DNA of 64,000 nt from Deuterostichococcus epilithicus (taxonomy: Eukaryota; Chlorophyta; Trebouxiophyceae; Prasiolales; Stichococcaceae), in assembly GCA_033439295.1 (NCBI GenBank), contig JAVTLE010000011.1, positions 1,674,082-1,738,081 of the forward strand. Direction: 5' to 3'. The first letter of the stretch is position 1. Each line of letters opens with the position of its first letter. The notes beneath the pieces are model-generated. The model did not search any database and had not been told where the DNA came from. It saw nothing but the letters and a program-made list of their open reading frames with translations. Made by a program: the position numbers and the translations under genes. Shown piece by piece: positions 10,693 to 22,344 of this stretch.

Positions 10693-13600
10693 AGCCCAAA
10701 GAGAAGTCTGACACACCCCTGATACATGTCGAAGAAGCTCTGTCGGGCCGGAGCACATGCCGCGCATCGGGAGACAAGATCGAGAAGGGTGCGCAGCCCA
10801 TCCCGCGCGGCTCCCCTGGTCATGCACTCGCAATCAGGAGCCCGATCAAGCTGCGTTGCACCCGGACCCTTATAGGGCATGATTCATCTTGGAGAAGCGA
10901 TCACCTGCATCTCCTCACAGCATGCTGTACCTGTCATGCAGGCCAGATGCGGGTCGGCATGGAGGTGAGCTCGACTCTTCAGGATATTGCGTTTCCTAAC
11001 CATGGGCTGTTTCCTGCAGACAAACCCTTGCCACCGCAGCTACGTGAAACAGCACACCCTCCTATCCCGTCTTGCGCTGCTGGCGCAGGCTTACTTGGGC
11101 GGCCGCATGAGCATGACCTGGCAGCTGCCCAGGCCATTCCTGGAGGGCTGCAGGATCGAGGTCTGCACCAAGCCCAACAGTGGCACGTGCAAGCACACCG
11201 GCCACAAGTTTGAGAAGGTGCCGCCTCCTCATTCTGCTTGTTGCGAGTTGGCCATGCAGCCATCCGCCCAAATCCATGGTTGCTGGTCGCCTCTGGGCAC
11301 ATACCACATGCCATGTCTGTGCTGCGGTCTGCAGGGGGAGGTGCGGTTCGTCGCGACGGTTGGAGCGGACAAAAAAACATTCATGACAGTGGCTGCAGCG
11401 GCGGAGCTGCTGCCGCCGGTCATCAAGGCCGCCGGCGACTGGCAGCCGACCGACCTGAAGGTGAGACACTGTCCATGCCCTCCTTTGCATCAGCCGTCAG
11501 TCGGGCCTCCCACGAAGGAAGCTTCTCTGGCAAGGATGGTTTCTCATGACGCTCCACGTCGCAGATCGGGCTGCTGAGACATCCCCGTCGTGCGATGTGC
11601 AGGGCCTGGAGGGCCTCAGCAGCGAGCAGCGCGCAGACTTCTGCCGGGCGTTCAAGGTCAGCAAGCGAGCGGCGGCGGAATTGGACAAGCAGCACCCGCC
11701 GCCGGACCCTGCGGCGGCCGCGGCGAAGCCGCAGCGCAAGAAGCGGAAGGGCACGGCGAAGGACGAGGGCAATGCCAGTGACGCTGACGAGAAGAAGCCT
11801 GCGGCCAAGCGGGCGCGGAGGGGGGCAAAGAAGCAGGAAGAGGGAGCGGGGGGCTCTGATGAGGAGGCCGCGGAAGATGCGGAAGATGCGGCACAGAGGG
11901 GCGCCACAAAGGTGCACTCGAAGCGCCGCTGACTCGTGCATGCCGCTGAAACGCCGCCCATGCTTGCGCTGGGAATTGAAGGAATCAGTGGGGGTCAAGG
12001 TGTGGGGTCGGCAAGGAACAGGCGGATGCTTGGACGTTTCTGCTCTTCATTTGTACCAGTATGGGTTTGTACATTGGACACTGCAATCTGTAGGCTTGCT
12101 GGCCAGCTTCATTTGAGTGTTGGCCGCGCTGTGAAACTACGATGAGGCCCCTTGCAGAACCCCTGCATTTGCGATGTGCACACAAGCGCTGCACTTGCAC
12201 GCGCTTGCCATGGCGCGGTGCGCCGTTGCCTGCTCACACATGGTCAGCAGCACGCACGTGCCCCCTCGAGTGTGTGCAGGCGGTTGCGGCGGCAGACCCG
12301 AGATTGAGCCTCAAAACCTGTCCTTGTCGACTTAGGATGCTTCGTTATCAGTGTGATTTGTTGTTCTTATCGTTCACCTGCAGGAGGAGGACGGAGAGGA
12401 GGTGCCAGCGGGCGATGACATCGCCGCCGAGGAGGCCAGCCCCGAGCGCGGCCCTGCGCCTGAGCCCGGCAACCCCCGCTCACCGGTGGGCTGCCCCGCC
12501 ACTGCTGGCGCAGCCCGGAAACCCGCGGCATGCTGCTCGTGTGCGTCGTGTCGGTCGTTGAGGGGGGTTTGCAACTCGCCACAGCTCCCAGCCGCAGCCA
12601 GCCGCGCCGCCAGTGTTGCGGCGCACGCGTCCCATGGTGGACTCAGGATCACTCAGGCAATTCGGGATTTTCTGCGTTGCAGGGCAACGACTACGAGAAG
12701 GCGCGGGCGGAGCAGATCAAGCGCAACCTGCAGCGCATGCAGGAGCTGCACGTGGTCGACGCCGCGGCAAAGGTGCCAACCTGAGGGGCTCTCATTGCAA
12801 CTGGCTCTGCAACTGACGGCGCTGCAATTGGCGACAGGCCATGACGTGACCAGCGACACGCACTCCCGCCCTTTGTGTTCCTTGCGGCACGCAGTGAACA
12901 CCCGCTTGGCCCTGCAGACGGTTGTGTGTGTGCATACCTCCTGGTGATCGGTGCCGCTGTGGCGTTGCAGGTGGCACCTGCACAACGGGAAAAGCCGCCC
13001 AAGGCGCGCGGCCTGCCCGCTCGCCGTCGTGTCAAGGTGCACGTCTGCCTAGGCCTGGCCTGACAGTGTTCACCAAGCGATGGCACTGCTGCTGTAATTC
13101 AGCAGCAAAGCTGGCCGTTGGCAGGCGCTGCAAAGTCGCAGAGACTGAACCGTTTTCAGCGAGTGCCCTCCGTGCTCTACAGTGCCTCGGACGCACCCAG
13201 ATGCAGGGCTGACAATTCCAGCCGGGGGCTTGGCCGTCAGGCGCCGCGACGGCAGCATGCCCTGGATGGTGTCATCAAATCATCTGAGCAATGGAGCTTG
13301 TACTGCGCAGGAGGAGGCGGGACCGCGGCGGGCATCGCTGCGGCAGCAGGGCATTCAAGCGGACGGCAGCCGTGTGGACTACGAGCGGCGCAATGGCGAG
13401 GTGCGTACGCCTTTCACGTCCGTCGTTGAGTGCTGAGCACTGATTCAGCAGCGACAGATCTGGACTGTCCTGGGCAGCAGCCCTGGAGTCCAGGGCTGTT
13501 TGCACGGTCCTGGGACACGATCCTGCACCACTCACGAGACCGATGTAGGGGGGCAGCCGCCAGAAACGGGCGCCAGCTGTCCGCGTGGCAGGTCCTCTTG

Positions 13601-16600
13601 CGGCGCCCGAGCAGCCCCAGCGCGGCCGGCGGACGTAGCGCTGAACCGGGCCAATCGCTTGGAGCCTGCAGGTCGTGCTGGTGAATGGCGAGGCGATCCG
13701 CTATGGCGCTGGCGGCCCAGACGGCGCATGGGAGGCGGCACCGCTGCGGGAGCGGCACCCCAAGGGTACCCCTCCTGCCTTCCAGTCCTGCTTGGCACCT
13801 CCTACTTCCTTCCTTCCAGTTCCCAAAACCAGTTCGGCTGTAGTGTTCAGCGCGGGGAGACAGCTCGCGGCGCCACTGCAGTGCCGTTGCGTCCTTTGCG
13901 TCGCCTGCCAGGGTCCATGCTTGGTGCAGCAGGACGGGGCTTGGGCGCATGTCCATCGGATGCACCCCTGTCTGTGGAGCCAAGGGAGGTGAAGTGGTCC
14001 GGCAAGCCCCGCGTGGGCCGCACGCCACACTATGCGACGACGGTCGGCAACGCAGCGGCGGCGGCGCTGCGGGCGCTGGAGCGAGCACAGGAAGCGGAAG
14101 CGGCGGAAGCAGCGGGAATGGCGCTCGACGCCGTGGCAGCAAAGCACCCAGCGGGTGAAGCCCGTGCACAGACGCATGCTCTGCTGCCAGGGGATCCCGT
14201 GGCGTGCCAGCACCGCCGGCTGCTGACTGCGCGCCTTGTGACAGCATCCCCTGGCAGCAGAGTGCGGTGTGTTGGCTTCACCGCATGCTACAGAGGAAAC
14301 ATCGTGGATGATCAGAGGTGCAGCACCAAGAGACTCTTTGCTCGTCTGGCTGAGGCTCCTGCTCAGAGCGCAGGTCCGGTGGACTTCCGCAGCAGCAACG
14401 CCGGCCGCGCCGGCGACGAGCGCTTCGTGCGGCTGCTGGCAATGCAGGCGGCGGCGCCGGGCGGCGGGGGCAACGGGGAGGGCGAGGCGTTCACGCCGTG
14501 CCACCGCGACCTGTGCGACCTGCGGCTGGGGCCAGAGGACGTGGCGAAGGTGCGTCGTACGTGCGTTTGATGGCCTCCGAGAGCCTGCCATCCATGGCCG
14601 ACGGCAGTCATAGGCCGCGGGCGGAGCGCATGGCAGCTTGCAGGCTGTCTGCGATGCAAGTGCGCGCAAAACACTGGGTGTCCACAGGACCCCCAAAACT
14701 CACGACCGGCGTCGCCAAAACAGGTGACGCGCGACGGCGTGGTGCACATGGCATTCCATCCGCGCTCGGACGCCGTCATCCTCGCGGCGGGCGACAAGGG
14801 CGGTCACGTCGGCCTGTGGCAGCTGGACCATCGGTACTTCGAGGTGCGCCGTGGCACAGGCGGCAGAGGCCGCCTCACAGCTGCGCTGCGCCGCCAGATG
14901 CTGTGCTTCCATCGGGAAGGGCGGCGGCGGCCGGTCTGGACCGGAGCTTGCGCTTGCTGGACCGCAGCGCTTCTCAGGCGATGTGTCGAGAGTCCGGCTG
15001 CGCCGCCATTGGCGCTGCTGCTGGTTGGTGGCCATGCCCTCCCACGGAGAATGCGCTGTCGGAGCCGTGCCGCCTTCAAAGCCAAAGCGCCAGGTCAAGC
15101 ACCCCTGAAATGCGCGCACCAAAACCCGCCAACCTCATCGTTGTGGGTTCCGTCCACAGGTGCCAGAGGCGGCCCCGGCGCACACCCCAAAGGCAGCAGC
15201 CGAGAAGGCCGCCGGTCGCCGCGGCCGCTCCCGCGGCGCCGCCGCCGCAGCCGATGCGGCGCAGGCAGACGCGGCAGAGACGCCTCCATGCGGCAGCGGC
15301 GGCGAGGCGGAGGACAGAAACGTGCGGCAGGGCGGCGGCGATGGCTCGTCGGACAATGAGGAAGGGGAGGATGATGGCATCCTGGAGCTGACGCCCCATT
15401 ACCAGTACATCAGCGGGCTCAGGTGAGGGCATCGGCTCCTGGACCTTCGCCTGCAGAGCCACGCACCTCATGCATGGTGAAGGCCGTTACACGGCTGTCT
15501 GGCTGCAAGGAAACTGCGGACAGCCCAGATGATTGCTTGAGTCATCCCTGATGTCAAAGCAGCATCGTCTCAGCAGATGGTCACAAACTATGCGACTGCC
15601 GATGCCGTACCAGTTCCACAGTCTTCCATGACACAACCCCGTACATTAATTGCGGCAGGTGGGTGGGCGGCGCCGGGCTGGCCACGCGGCTGCTGACGCT
15701 GTCGTACGATGGGTCGCTGCGATGCCTGGACCCCGGCGCCGGCTGCGCCTTCCAGGTTAGAGGCGGTACTATCAGAACTCAACAGTCAAAACATCGATCC
15801 TGGCGCCGTGCTGCTGTGCTGAGCATATCACGCAGCATGCTGGACTGCACAAATTTACTTTATGGTAGCTCGCATGCCGTCGCATCTCCTGCGCAAGCTC
15901 GCCGGCCCCCGCAGCCTGGACGCCTGTCCCAACTAGCACGTGCACCACACGCGCTCCATTAGCGCGCACGCTGCCACCTTTCGCAGCTGCCCGCGCCTCC
16001 GCATCCCCTTGTGCTGCCGACTGGTGCAGCTCGGCTGCACCGACGTAGCTTGTGTTCTCGGACGCACAAACACGGAGTGCTCCCCCTGCTCGCATTCCCA
16101 TACCTCCCCCTGATCTGGCGTCAACTGACGTGCCGGCCGTCTCACCGCAGCTGCTGCGCTCGGACGAGGGCGCGGAGTACTCCGCCATGGACGCGACAGC
16201 CGACGGCAACACCGCGTACCTGGCAGACAAGGACGGTGCCGTGGAGGTCGTGGACACGCGGCAGGCCGCCAACGCCAAGCCTGCCGCGGTGAGTCGTCAA
16301 TGAGTCGTCAAGCGGGTCTGTGCCTCCCGAACAAGAACAGCACGTACGGCATCAAGAGCATCCAGCATGTCTGCCGTCCCTTCGACAGGCCAGGAGTTGC
16401 TGGTGACCGTGCACACGCCACATGCAGGGACAGCGCCCTCATCTCAAATCGGGTTTTCAAACACCGAGGTCCTGAGCACTATGGTCCGTATCGCCACACA
16501 TGCCAGGGTCCGAGCTCACTCGTGCCGGGCCTCGCTGACATCTACAGGAGGTCTCGCTGCACGAGAAGAAGATCAACACCATCCACCTGGAGCCGGGCGC

Positions 16601-17467
16601 CGAGCGGCTGCTGGCGACGAGCGTCGGCAACGGCACTGTGGCGCTGTGGGACGCGCGCAAGCTGGCGAAGGGGGCGCAGCCGGTGGCGTCCGGCGGCCAC
16701 AGCTTCAGCTGCCAGGCCGCTTACTTTGCCCCCGACGGTGGGTCCCCCTCCCTGCTTGCATCCTGCCATTCTGAATCTGTCCTTGTTTCCATCTGGCAAT
16801 GGGTTGAACGCGTGAGCAATGTGGGATGTCTGAGAATGAATCAGCAGTGAAAGCCGGTTTCCAACAGCAGCAATGCGGGAGGTGTTTGAATTTCAGGGTG
16901 GCCTTGCATCTACGTGCCTGCAGGCTCGCAGCGCGTCGTAAGCACCTCGCGCGACAACACACTTCGTATCTGGGACGCCAAGAAGGACCTGGCCCCCGGC
17001 CCCGTCATGAAGCACAACAACAACACCGGGCGCTGGATCTCCCCCTTCCGCGCGATGTGGGGTCCCGCCTCTGACGCCATCATCGTTGGCAACATGGGGC
17101 GGCAGGTGAGGCGTGACCTTTTGTGGCGCGAAGGTTTGGTGGGCGTTCAGCATGTTGAGCGCTGTGGGCTACAGGGTTCGGTCGTGTGATACGGAGGGTA
17201 CATTGAGGGCCGGGCCGGGCGTCGGGGATCATGTGCTGATACATCTGTGCAATGAATCACTGGGCCGCTCTCTGATGGCGCCGCAGCGATGCTGAAACAA
17301 TCCCCCATCTGCCCTAGGTGGACATTTTTGACGACAAGGGGGGGCCGAAGCCAGGGGAGCTCAGCAGCGACCTGATGACAGCCATCCCGCCCCGCTGCGC
17401 AGTGCATGCGACCCTACCGCTGCTGGCGGCCGCCACCGCCAGCGGTCGGGTGCACGTGTTCCGCTGA
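10665..17467 (+). CDS. WDR76: WDR76/CMR1-type WD-repeat protein fused to an N-terminal PARP-finger-like region
   Basis: Nineteen exons close in phase to 897 aa: 10665-10788, 10942-10964, 11089-11217, 11335-11460, 11603-11911, 12384-12485, 12683-12772, 12971-13036, 13311-13400, 13672-13765, 13930-14154, 14374-14549, 14724-14843, 15160-15422, 15659-15755, 16151-16288, 16548-16737, 16924-17105 and 17318-17467. Exons 1-5 resemble PARP-type fingers (GRSTCRASGDKIEKG, GTCKHTGHKFEKGEVRF, DLKGLEGLSSEQRADF), followed by a Lys/acidic linker. The CMR1 part starts with NDYEKARAEQIKRNLQRM and carries WD blades such as GGHVGLWQLD, HYQYISGLRW, GNGTVALWDARK and RDNTLRIWDAKK. WDR76/CMR1 proteins are nuclear, respond to DNA damage and bind CUL4-DDB1. 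The joint at 11911/12384 is phase 0, and no other in-frame start for the WD part is apparent. The alternative is a separate finger gene ending at TGA 11930-11932. The acceptor of exon 11 may be three bases later. Confidence 0.88.
14179..14262 (+). repeat. Perfect 17-bp inverted repeat in intron 11 of the WDR76 gene
   Basis: Positions 14179-14195 are the exact reverse complement of 14246-14262, with a 50-base loop. It lies wholly within an intron and could fold in the pre-mRNA. Confidence 0.8.
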
Positions 17468-18033
17468 AATGCTCGGCCTGCGCACAGCGGCGGAGCGCTG
17501 GCGGCCGGCCATGCAGCTGCAGCCGGCTCAAGCAATAGAGCGCCTGTCGCGAGCCGTTTGGACATTGTAGTGCTGCATGTTGTACATCATGGTGTGGTTT
17601 TGGGCAGAAATTGTCGACAACTCGCCTGAGCACTCGTCTTGACCAGTGAGGGCTGAATAGTTGTTTGTGCAATTGACTACCTATTGTAAGGTTGGCAGCA
17701 AAACGTCGCAGCAAACTGCTGGCTCCCCAAGAGTGTTTTGTTCTGCTGGGCAATTAATTTGCATCCCAGGGTGTTCATGGTGGCTGCTGTGGATGCATAT
17801 GCAGTGCGCTAGTCCGGCCTGACTACAGGACCTACCAGGCTGGTTTCACTGCAGACAATGCCCGCCAAGACCGCCGTCTTCAGCCGCCCACCAGCGCCAC
17901 ATCAACGTCGTGACCCTCCTCAGTGCGCCAGCCGGATCAGAGGTGCCACAATCGCCCGCGCAGACGCTGGCAGCGCAGCTTGCAGGGTGTGCGACCTCCC
18001 CCAGGCCGCCCCCGCAGACACAGGGCCACCGCC
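17468..18033. other. Convergent interval between WDR76 and UXS, no gene seen
   Basis: This is the 3' flank of both neighbours. A TGTAA at 17685-17689 on the plus strand, about 220 bases past the WDR76 stop, is a plausible poly(A) signal. Confidence 0.5.
17685..17689 (+). terminator. Putative TGTAA poly(A) signal for WDR76
   Basis: TGTAA on the coding strand 218 bases past the stop at 17467. Confidence 0.4.
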
Positions 18034-21000
18034 TCACTCGTCCACATGCAGGCGGCGCTTGAAGTCGTCCACCATGGAGGCGAGGCCCTCCCGCAGCTCC
18101 ACCTTCGGCTCCCACCCCAGCAGCTCCCTCGCCTGCGGCCACGTGCGGCGAGACAGCGTGAGGCGAGGTGCAGTGGAAGAGACATTTCCACACAAGCCAG
18201 CTGGCTTGCCGCAGCTCGCACGCCCGGATGCAGGGTCTATGCAGCCTCGCGGCGGCGGCAACGTCGGCCAGCTCATGCTGCAGGCACGCAAACATGGCGG
18301 CCACCTCCTCCCCATTTCAGCCCGGTCCCTCAACTCGAAGCGCGCAGCTGCGCCAGGCCAGCGGCCGGGCTTCAGTTGCAGGATTGCCGAGCGGCAGAGC
18401 CCCACAGACCATCATGCGGACAGGAAGCGATTATTTGAAAAACCACCTTGGTGATGTCGGGCTTGCGGCGGGAAGGGTCGTCTGCAGTGTTGTCCCGGAA
18501 TTCGATCTCCGCTTCCGGGTTGACCACCTCCTGCACTACCTGCGAGCGCGGCATGACACGCGTGTGCAGGGTTTCAGGTTCAGCGACAGGTCGGCGCTGT
18601 GGCCGTGGAGTGACGCTGCTGTTCTGCGGGTCCGGCAGCAGCTGCGCCTTGCTGGCCGAGGAGGCATCGCCCTGCACAGGGTGCTGCATGCCGACATTTG
18701 GCAGTCGTGCGCGCGGGCGGGCCGCGCCCGGCGGCGGGGCAAATTAGGTTACGCCTTGGCAGGCTGCAGCACGGTGGAAGGTCGATCATGCACTGGCGGC
18801 CAGGCGCAAGCAAGCAGCCTCTGTTCCGCACATCCAGAAACCTGCAGCCATACCCCAGGCAGAGAGAAGGGTCTGCTCCAGGTGTGCTCTCACCTTGGCA
18901 AGCTCCAGCATGGTGAATTCCGTGGGGTTGCCAATGTTGATAGGCCCCGTGTGCACATCGTTGTCCATCAGCCTCGTCATGCCTAGGCAGGGCGCACACA
19001 CACATGTGGCATGAGGCGCTTGCTCTCGGCCACATGCGCTGGGTGACACTGTGACAATTTCGTCTGCTGCCGTGCCGCTGATGCATGCGCGGCACGAGAG
19101 CCACAGCAGCAATGGGCATGCAGGAGCGCAGCGCAGCATGCTGAAGGTGCAGAACGCATGAACGGCGCTGCAGCCATTTACATCCTTGGCACATCAATCC
19201 TGGTCCCGAGATAGCCGTGCGGGCTGCCAGGAACCCACCCTGTATGAGGTCGGACACATACTGGAATGATCGCGTCTGCTGCCCGTCGCCAAAGATCGTC
19301 AGCGGCTGCCCCGTCAGCGCCTGCACATCAGCAGCGTGAGTTGAGACGAGGCGAGCAAGGCCGCGCTGGATGGCCAAGATGGATGCAAAACACACAAAAT
19401 TGAAACTTCCTGGAGACGTCACAGACTATGCGCCGACTGCATGAGAAGCAGGGTGGAGACGGACCACATACCAGCCATAAGGCTCAATGCAGCAGAGGTG
19501 GCAGGAATGCACGGCGCCTGTGCCATGGTGTTGGAGCCGAGGCAGCAGAGAAAAGGCAGACTGCATGTTGCAGCAGAGAAACGGCACACTGCATGCTGTA
19601 CCTGAGCCACGAAGTTGGACACCACGCGGCCATCGTCCAGCGCCATGTTGGGGCCGTACGTGTTGAAGATGCGCACCACCCGAACCTGCGCCGGCGGGCA
19701 AATCGTGTCTCAGTGCGAGGCACCTCTCGCCGCCGAAGCCCGTGCTATGTAGGCCACACTGGCTGCCGGCTGCTTGAAGCGCGCGCCAGTGACGACGGCC
19801 GGCTATCAGCTCTGCTCCCTGGCAAAGGCTTTGTGTCTACAGCCTTTTCACCCTGCTGGACAGCTGCGGGACGGCATTGATGCCTCCTCCTCCAGGCATG
19901 ATCCCCTTGAGAACACATCGCGAGCATGCCCAAAACCCAGTGCCTAATTTTGGTTATTCCTCTCTCTGCACGCTACAGCACATTCCCACCAGCTGGAAGG
20001 GTGTTCATGCTTATGCTCCAGGGCCCAGGGTTTCAGGCCCAGGTTTCGAACCCTGAACCCTAGTCCCACCTCCAGGCCGTGCTCGCGCTGGTAGTCGAAG
20101 GTGAGCGTCTCGGCGACGCGCTTGCCCTCGTCGTAGCAGGAGCGCTCGCCGATGGGGTTGACGTTGCCAAAGTAGGTCTCCGGCTGCGGGTGCACCAGCG
20201 GGTCGCCGTACACCTCCGAGGTGCTGGTCAGCAGGAAGCGCGCCTGCCAAGTGTCGCACAATTGCTCTTGTCAACCACTCGACACAGTCAGGTTGCTGGG
20301 CGCCTGCCTCTGTCAACCTGTGGGTCGGGGATGTTGGCTGTGTCAACTCTGCTGATTGTGTGTTGCCACATGCTCAGCGAATGACGCCTTCATGAGGCAA
20401 AGAAACGACACTTGTCAGCCTGCGGCGGTGAGGGTCAGTCTTGCTGTGTCTAGAACCCTTGCTGTGTTCAAAACTTGCTGTGTCTAGACAAGCTCCCTGC
20501 GATGGTGCAAGGCACGTGCCTTGGTGCGTTTGGCGAGACCCAGCATGTTGTAGGTGCCCATGAAGCTGGTCTTGGTCGTCTTGATGGGGTTGTACCTGCG
20601 GCGGGCGCGGCATGCCACTCTCAGCCCCCTGGTGCGTTCGGATCCGCGCCCGCTCCCGTAGACGCACACAAGCGTGCACGAGATGCACACGCCGAAGAAC
20701 GTCCGTGTTTCATTGCAGCGTGTTCACTGCACGTCCTGACGATGTGCCTTCAACCTGGAAGATCTGCACGCTGGCGGCAGGCCCTCGGGGCATGCACACT
20801 CACTGGTAGTGCACTGGTGAGGCGGGGCAGGCGAGATGATGCATGTGGCAGGGCGCATTCTCAGGGGTACTTGCAGTGCAACCGCATCGCATGTCTACAG
20901 CTCACTTGTAGTGCACCGGTGACGCGGGGCAGGCGAGGTGGTAGATTTGGTCCACCTCCAGCACAAGGCGCTCCGTGATGTCGTGCCGGATGAGCTCAAA

Positions 21001-21403
21001 GTTGGGCTTGCCGATGAGACCGGCAATGTTGTCCTTGCTGCCTGTGAAGAAGTTGTCCACGCAGATGACCTACAGTGGCAGTGGGGAGCCGAGCAGTCGG
21101 TGTGGGGGTTGCACGCCATAACAGGCTGTGATCGGGGCAGCGCATGATGGTCTTCCCCTGACGATGCCGCGCTGTGCATGCCTAGTTTCCTGGCCCAGAC
21201 GCAGCTTCTGAACTGCCTGCGCTCGTTCTGATGTCCACACACTCCTCGAGCTTGGAACCGCAACCCACATGGTCGCCTCGGGCCACCAGGAAGGCGCACA
21301 GGTGGCTACCCACGAAGCCGGCGCCGCCTGTGACCAGCACGCGGTTGCGCTCCACCCGCGGCTTGGCCTTTGGCTTCGGCTGGCTGTAGCCGTTCGCCTG
21401 CAT
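18034..21403 (-). CDS. UXS: UDP-glucuronate decarboxylase (UDP-xylose synthase)
   Basis: This enzyme is an NAD-dependent short-chain dehydrogenase/epimerase that converts UDP-glucuronate to UDP-xylose for wall and glycan synthesis. Nine exons run 21403-21269, 21069-20906, 20595-20520, 20243-20070, 19685-19602, 19320-19239, 18982-18894, 18539-18447 and 18132-18034, giving 331 aa. It shows the Rossmann motif [53 protein letters not shown], the catalytic YDEGK (Tyr near 162, Lys near 166), [41 protein letters not shown] and [13 protein letters not shown]. There is no membrane anchor, so it is most like soluble plant UXS3-type enzymes. Intron 3 uses a GC donor. Intron 2 contains a decayed copy of the exon 2 end. 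The start ATG sits next to a TGCAG, so an extra 5' exon cannot be excluded. Confidence 0.96.
20799..20840 (-). repeat. Decayed copy of the UXS exon 2 donor edge in intron 2
   Basis: This stretch resembles 20900-20945, the end of exon 2 ([10 protein letters not shown]) and its GTGAGC donor, in the same orientation about 100 bases further into the intron. Both contain GCACTRCMAGTGAG-like sequence when read on the minus strand. Confidence 0.75.
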
Positions 21404-22344
21404 GAGATTGCACGGTGAGTCGCATTTGTATCTGCGACACGTTGTTGATGGATGCTAATGCGCAGTGATGATGCGCTGTGAAGGCTCGAAGCGTTCTAGC
21501 ACAGAGCAGGCGTGCGGTTGGCGGACGACTATGAGTGCGCACAACACATTGCGCAGCACGGCGGCGGCATGCCGGTGTGGACTGCAAGTGCGAGTCATGG
21601 CGGCGCTGCGCCAGGCGCTAGCAAGAAATACAATCGCATCGCGGTCGGCACCATTTGCGGCCGATCACAGGATGGTGTGGATAAGAACGCTTGTGCAGTG
21701 GACAAGGCCAGAGATGGAGCTCAGTCAACTGAACTCACCGCTGCCTTGCCAGACTGCACTGCATCGGTCACCACGGCCTGCGCTTGGCTGGCTGTGCTGC
21801 TGATGAGGTCGCCTGCCGCCTGCAGCGTGCTGTGTGCAGCGTCCGTGCCATCTTGCGTCATGGTACAACCAGGGTGCCCACAACCAGTTGCTTATCCTCC
21901 CCGGCAGTACCACTGCAGCCGCGGATCAAGGTGCTTGGCAGTGGAACTTGATATCTGTCGTGTGAGAGGAGGTTTGACAAGGCTTCGCAATTACCAGACC
22001 GAAACCGTACTGATTGTCAAAGTCTATGAGGTACGCGGAGAAACGATGGCCCCAAAATTTCGAAGGCGCAGGCAAGTCGATGCACCTGGCGCACAGTTCT
22101 TGGTCAAGAGCGTAGGCAAGTCGTTAGAACGGCTGAAGTGCATCCTGGCGCAGAGGTCAGCGACTCTCGGAACGTGTTAGCGAATTTCCAAATTAAGTGA
22201 GGCTATAAGAATCCAGCCTCGCAATCCAGTGAGCGCGTCCCACCTCGCTTGCACTTCTGCAAAATCCGCGGGCTCATCCCAAGCGCAGTCTCACTCTCTT
22301 CTGCCGCACACAGCCGCAGCAACAGATACCAATTCTTTAGCACA
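21404..22344. promoter_or_regulatory. Head-to-head interval between UXS and the OEP24-like gene
   Basis: The 941 bases between two divergent start codons must contain both promoters. I found no supported gene. Reading frames here lack family resemblance. Confidence 0.45.

Noticed and set aside
10989-11088. Acceptor at 11020 giving a longer finger region exon (TNPCHRSYVKQHT)
   Set aside because: It keeps phase, but the shorter exon from 11089 gives a better match to the finger scaffold (RVGME joined to AYLGGRMSMTW).
11912-11932. Stop codon directly after the finger region, suggesting a separate small gene
   Set aside because: Kept only as an alternative. A good GTGCAC donor precedes it in phase 0, and the CMR1 exons otherwise have no in-frame start.
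13414-14696. Long minus-strand frames opposite WDR76
   Set aside because: Arg/Ala/Pro-rich shadows of the GC-rich coding strand with no family resemblance.
14498-15391. Plus-strand 297-codon frame over the WDR76 exons
   Set aside because: It is in the wrong frame relative to the WD-repeat exons, which have family motifs and closing phases.
21404-21900. An extra 5' exon for UXS
   Set aside because: The ATG-TGCAG overlap allows it, but no upstream exon with an ATG and correct phase could be supported.
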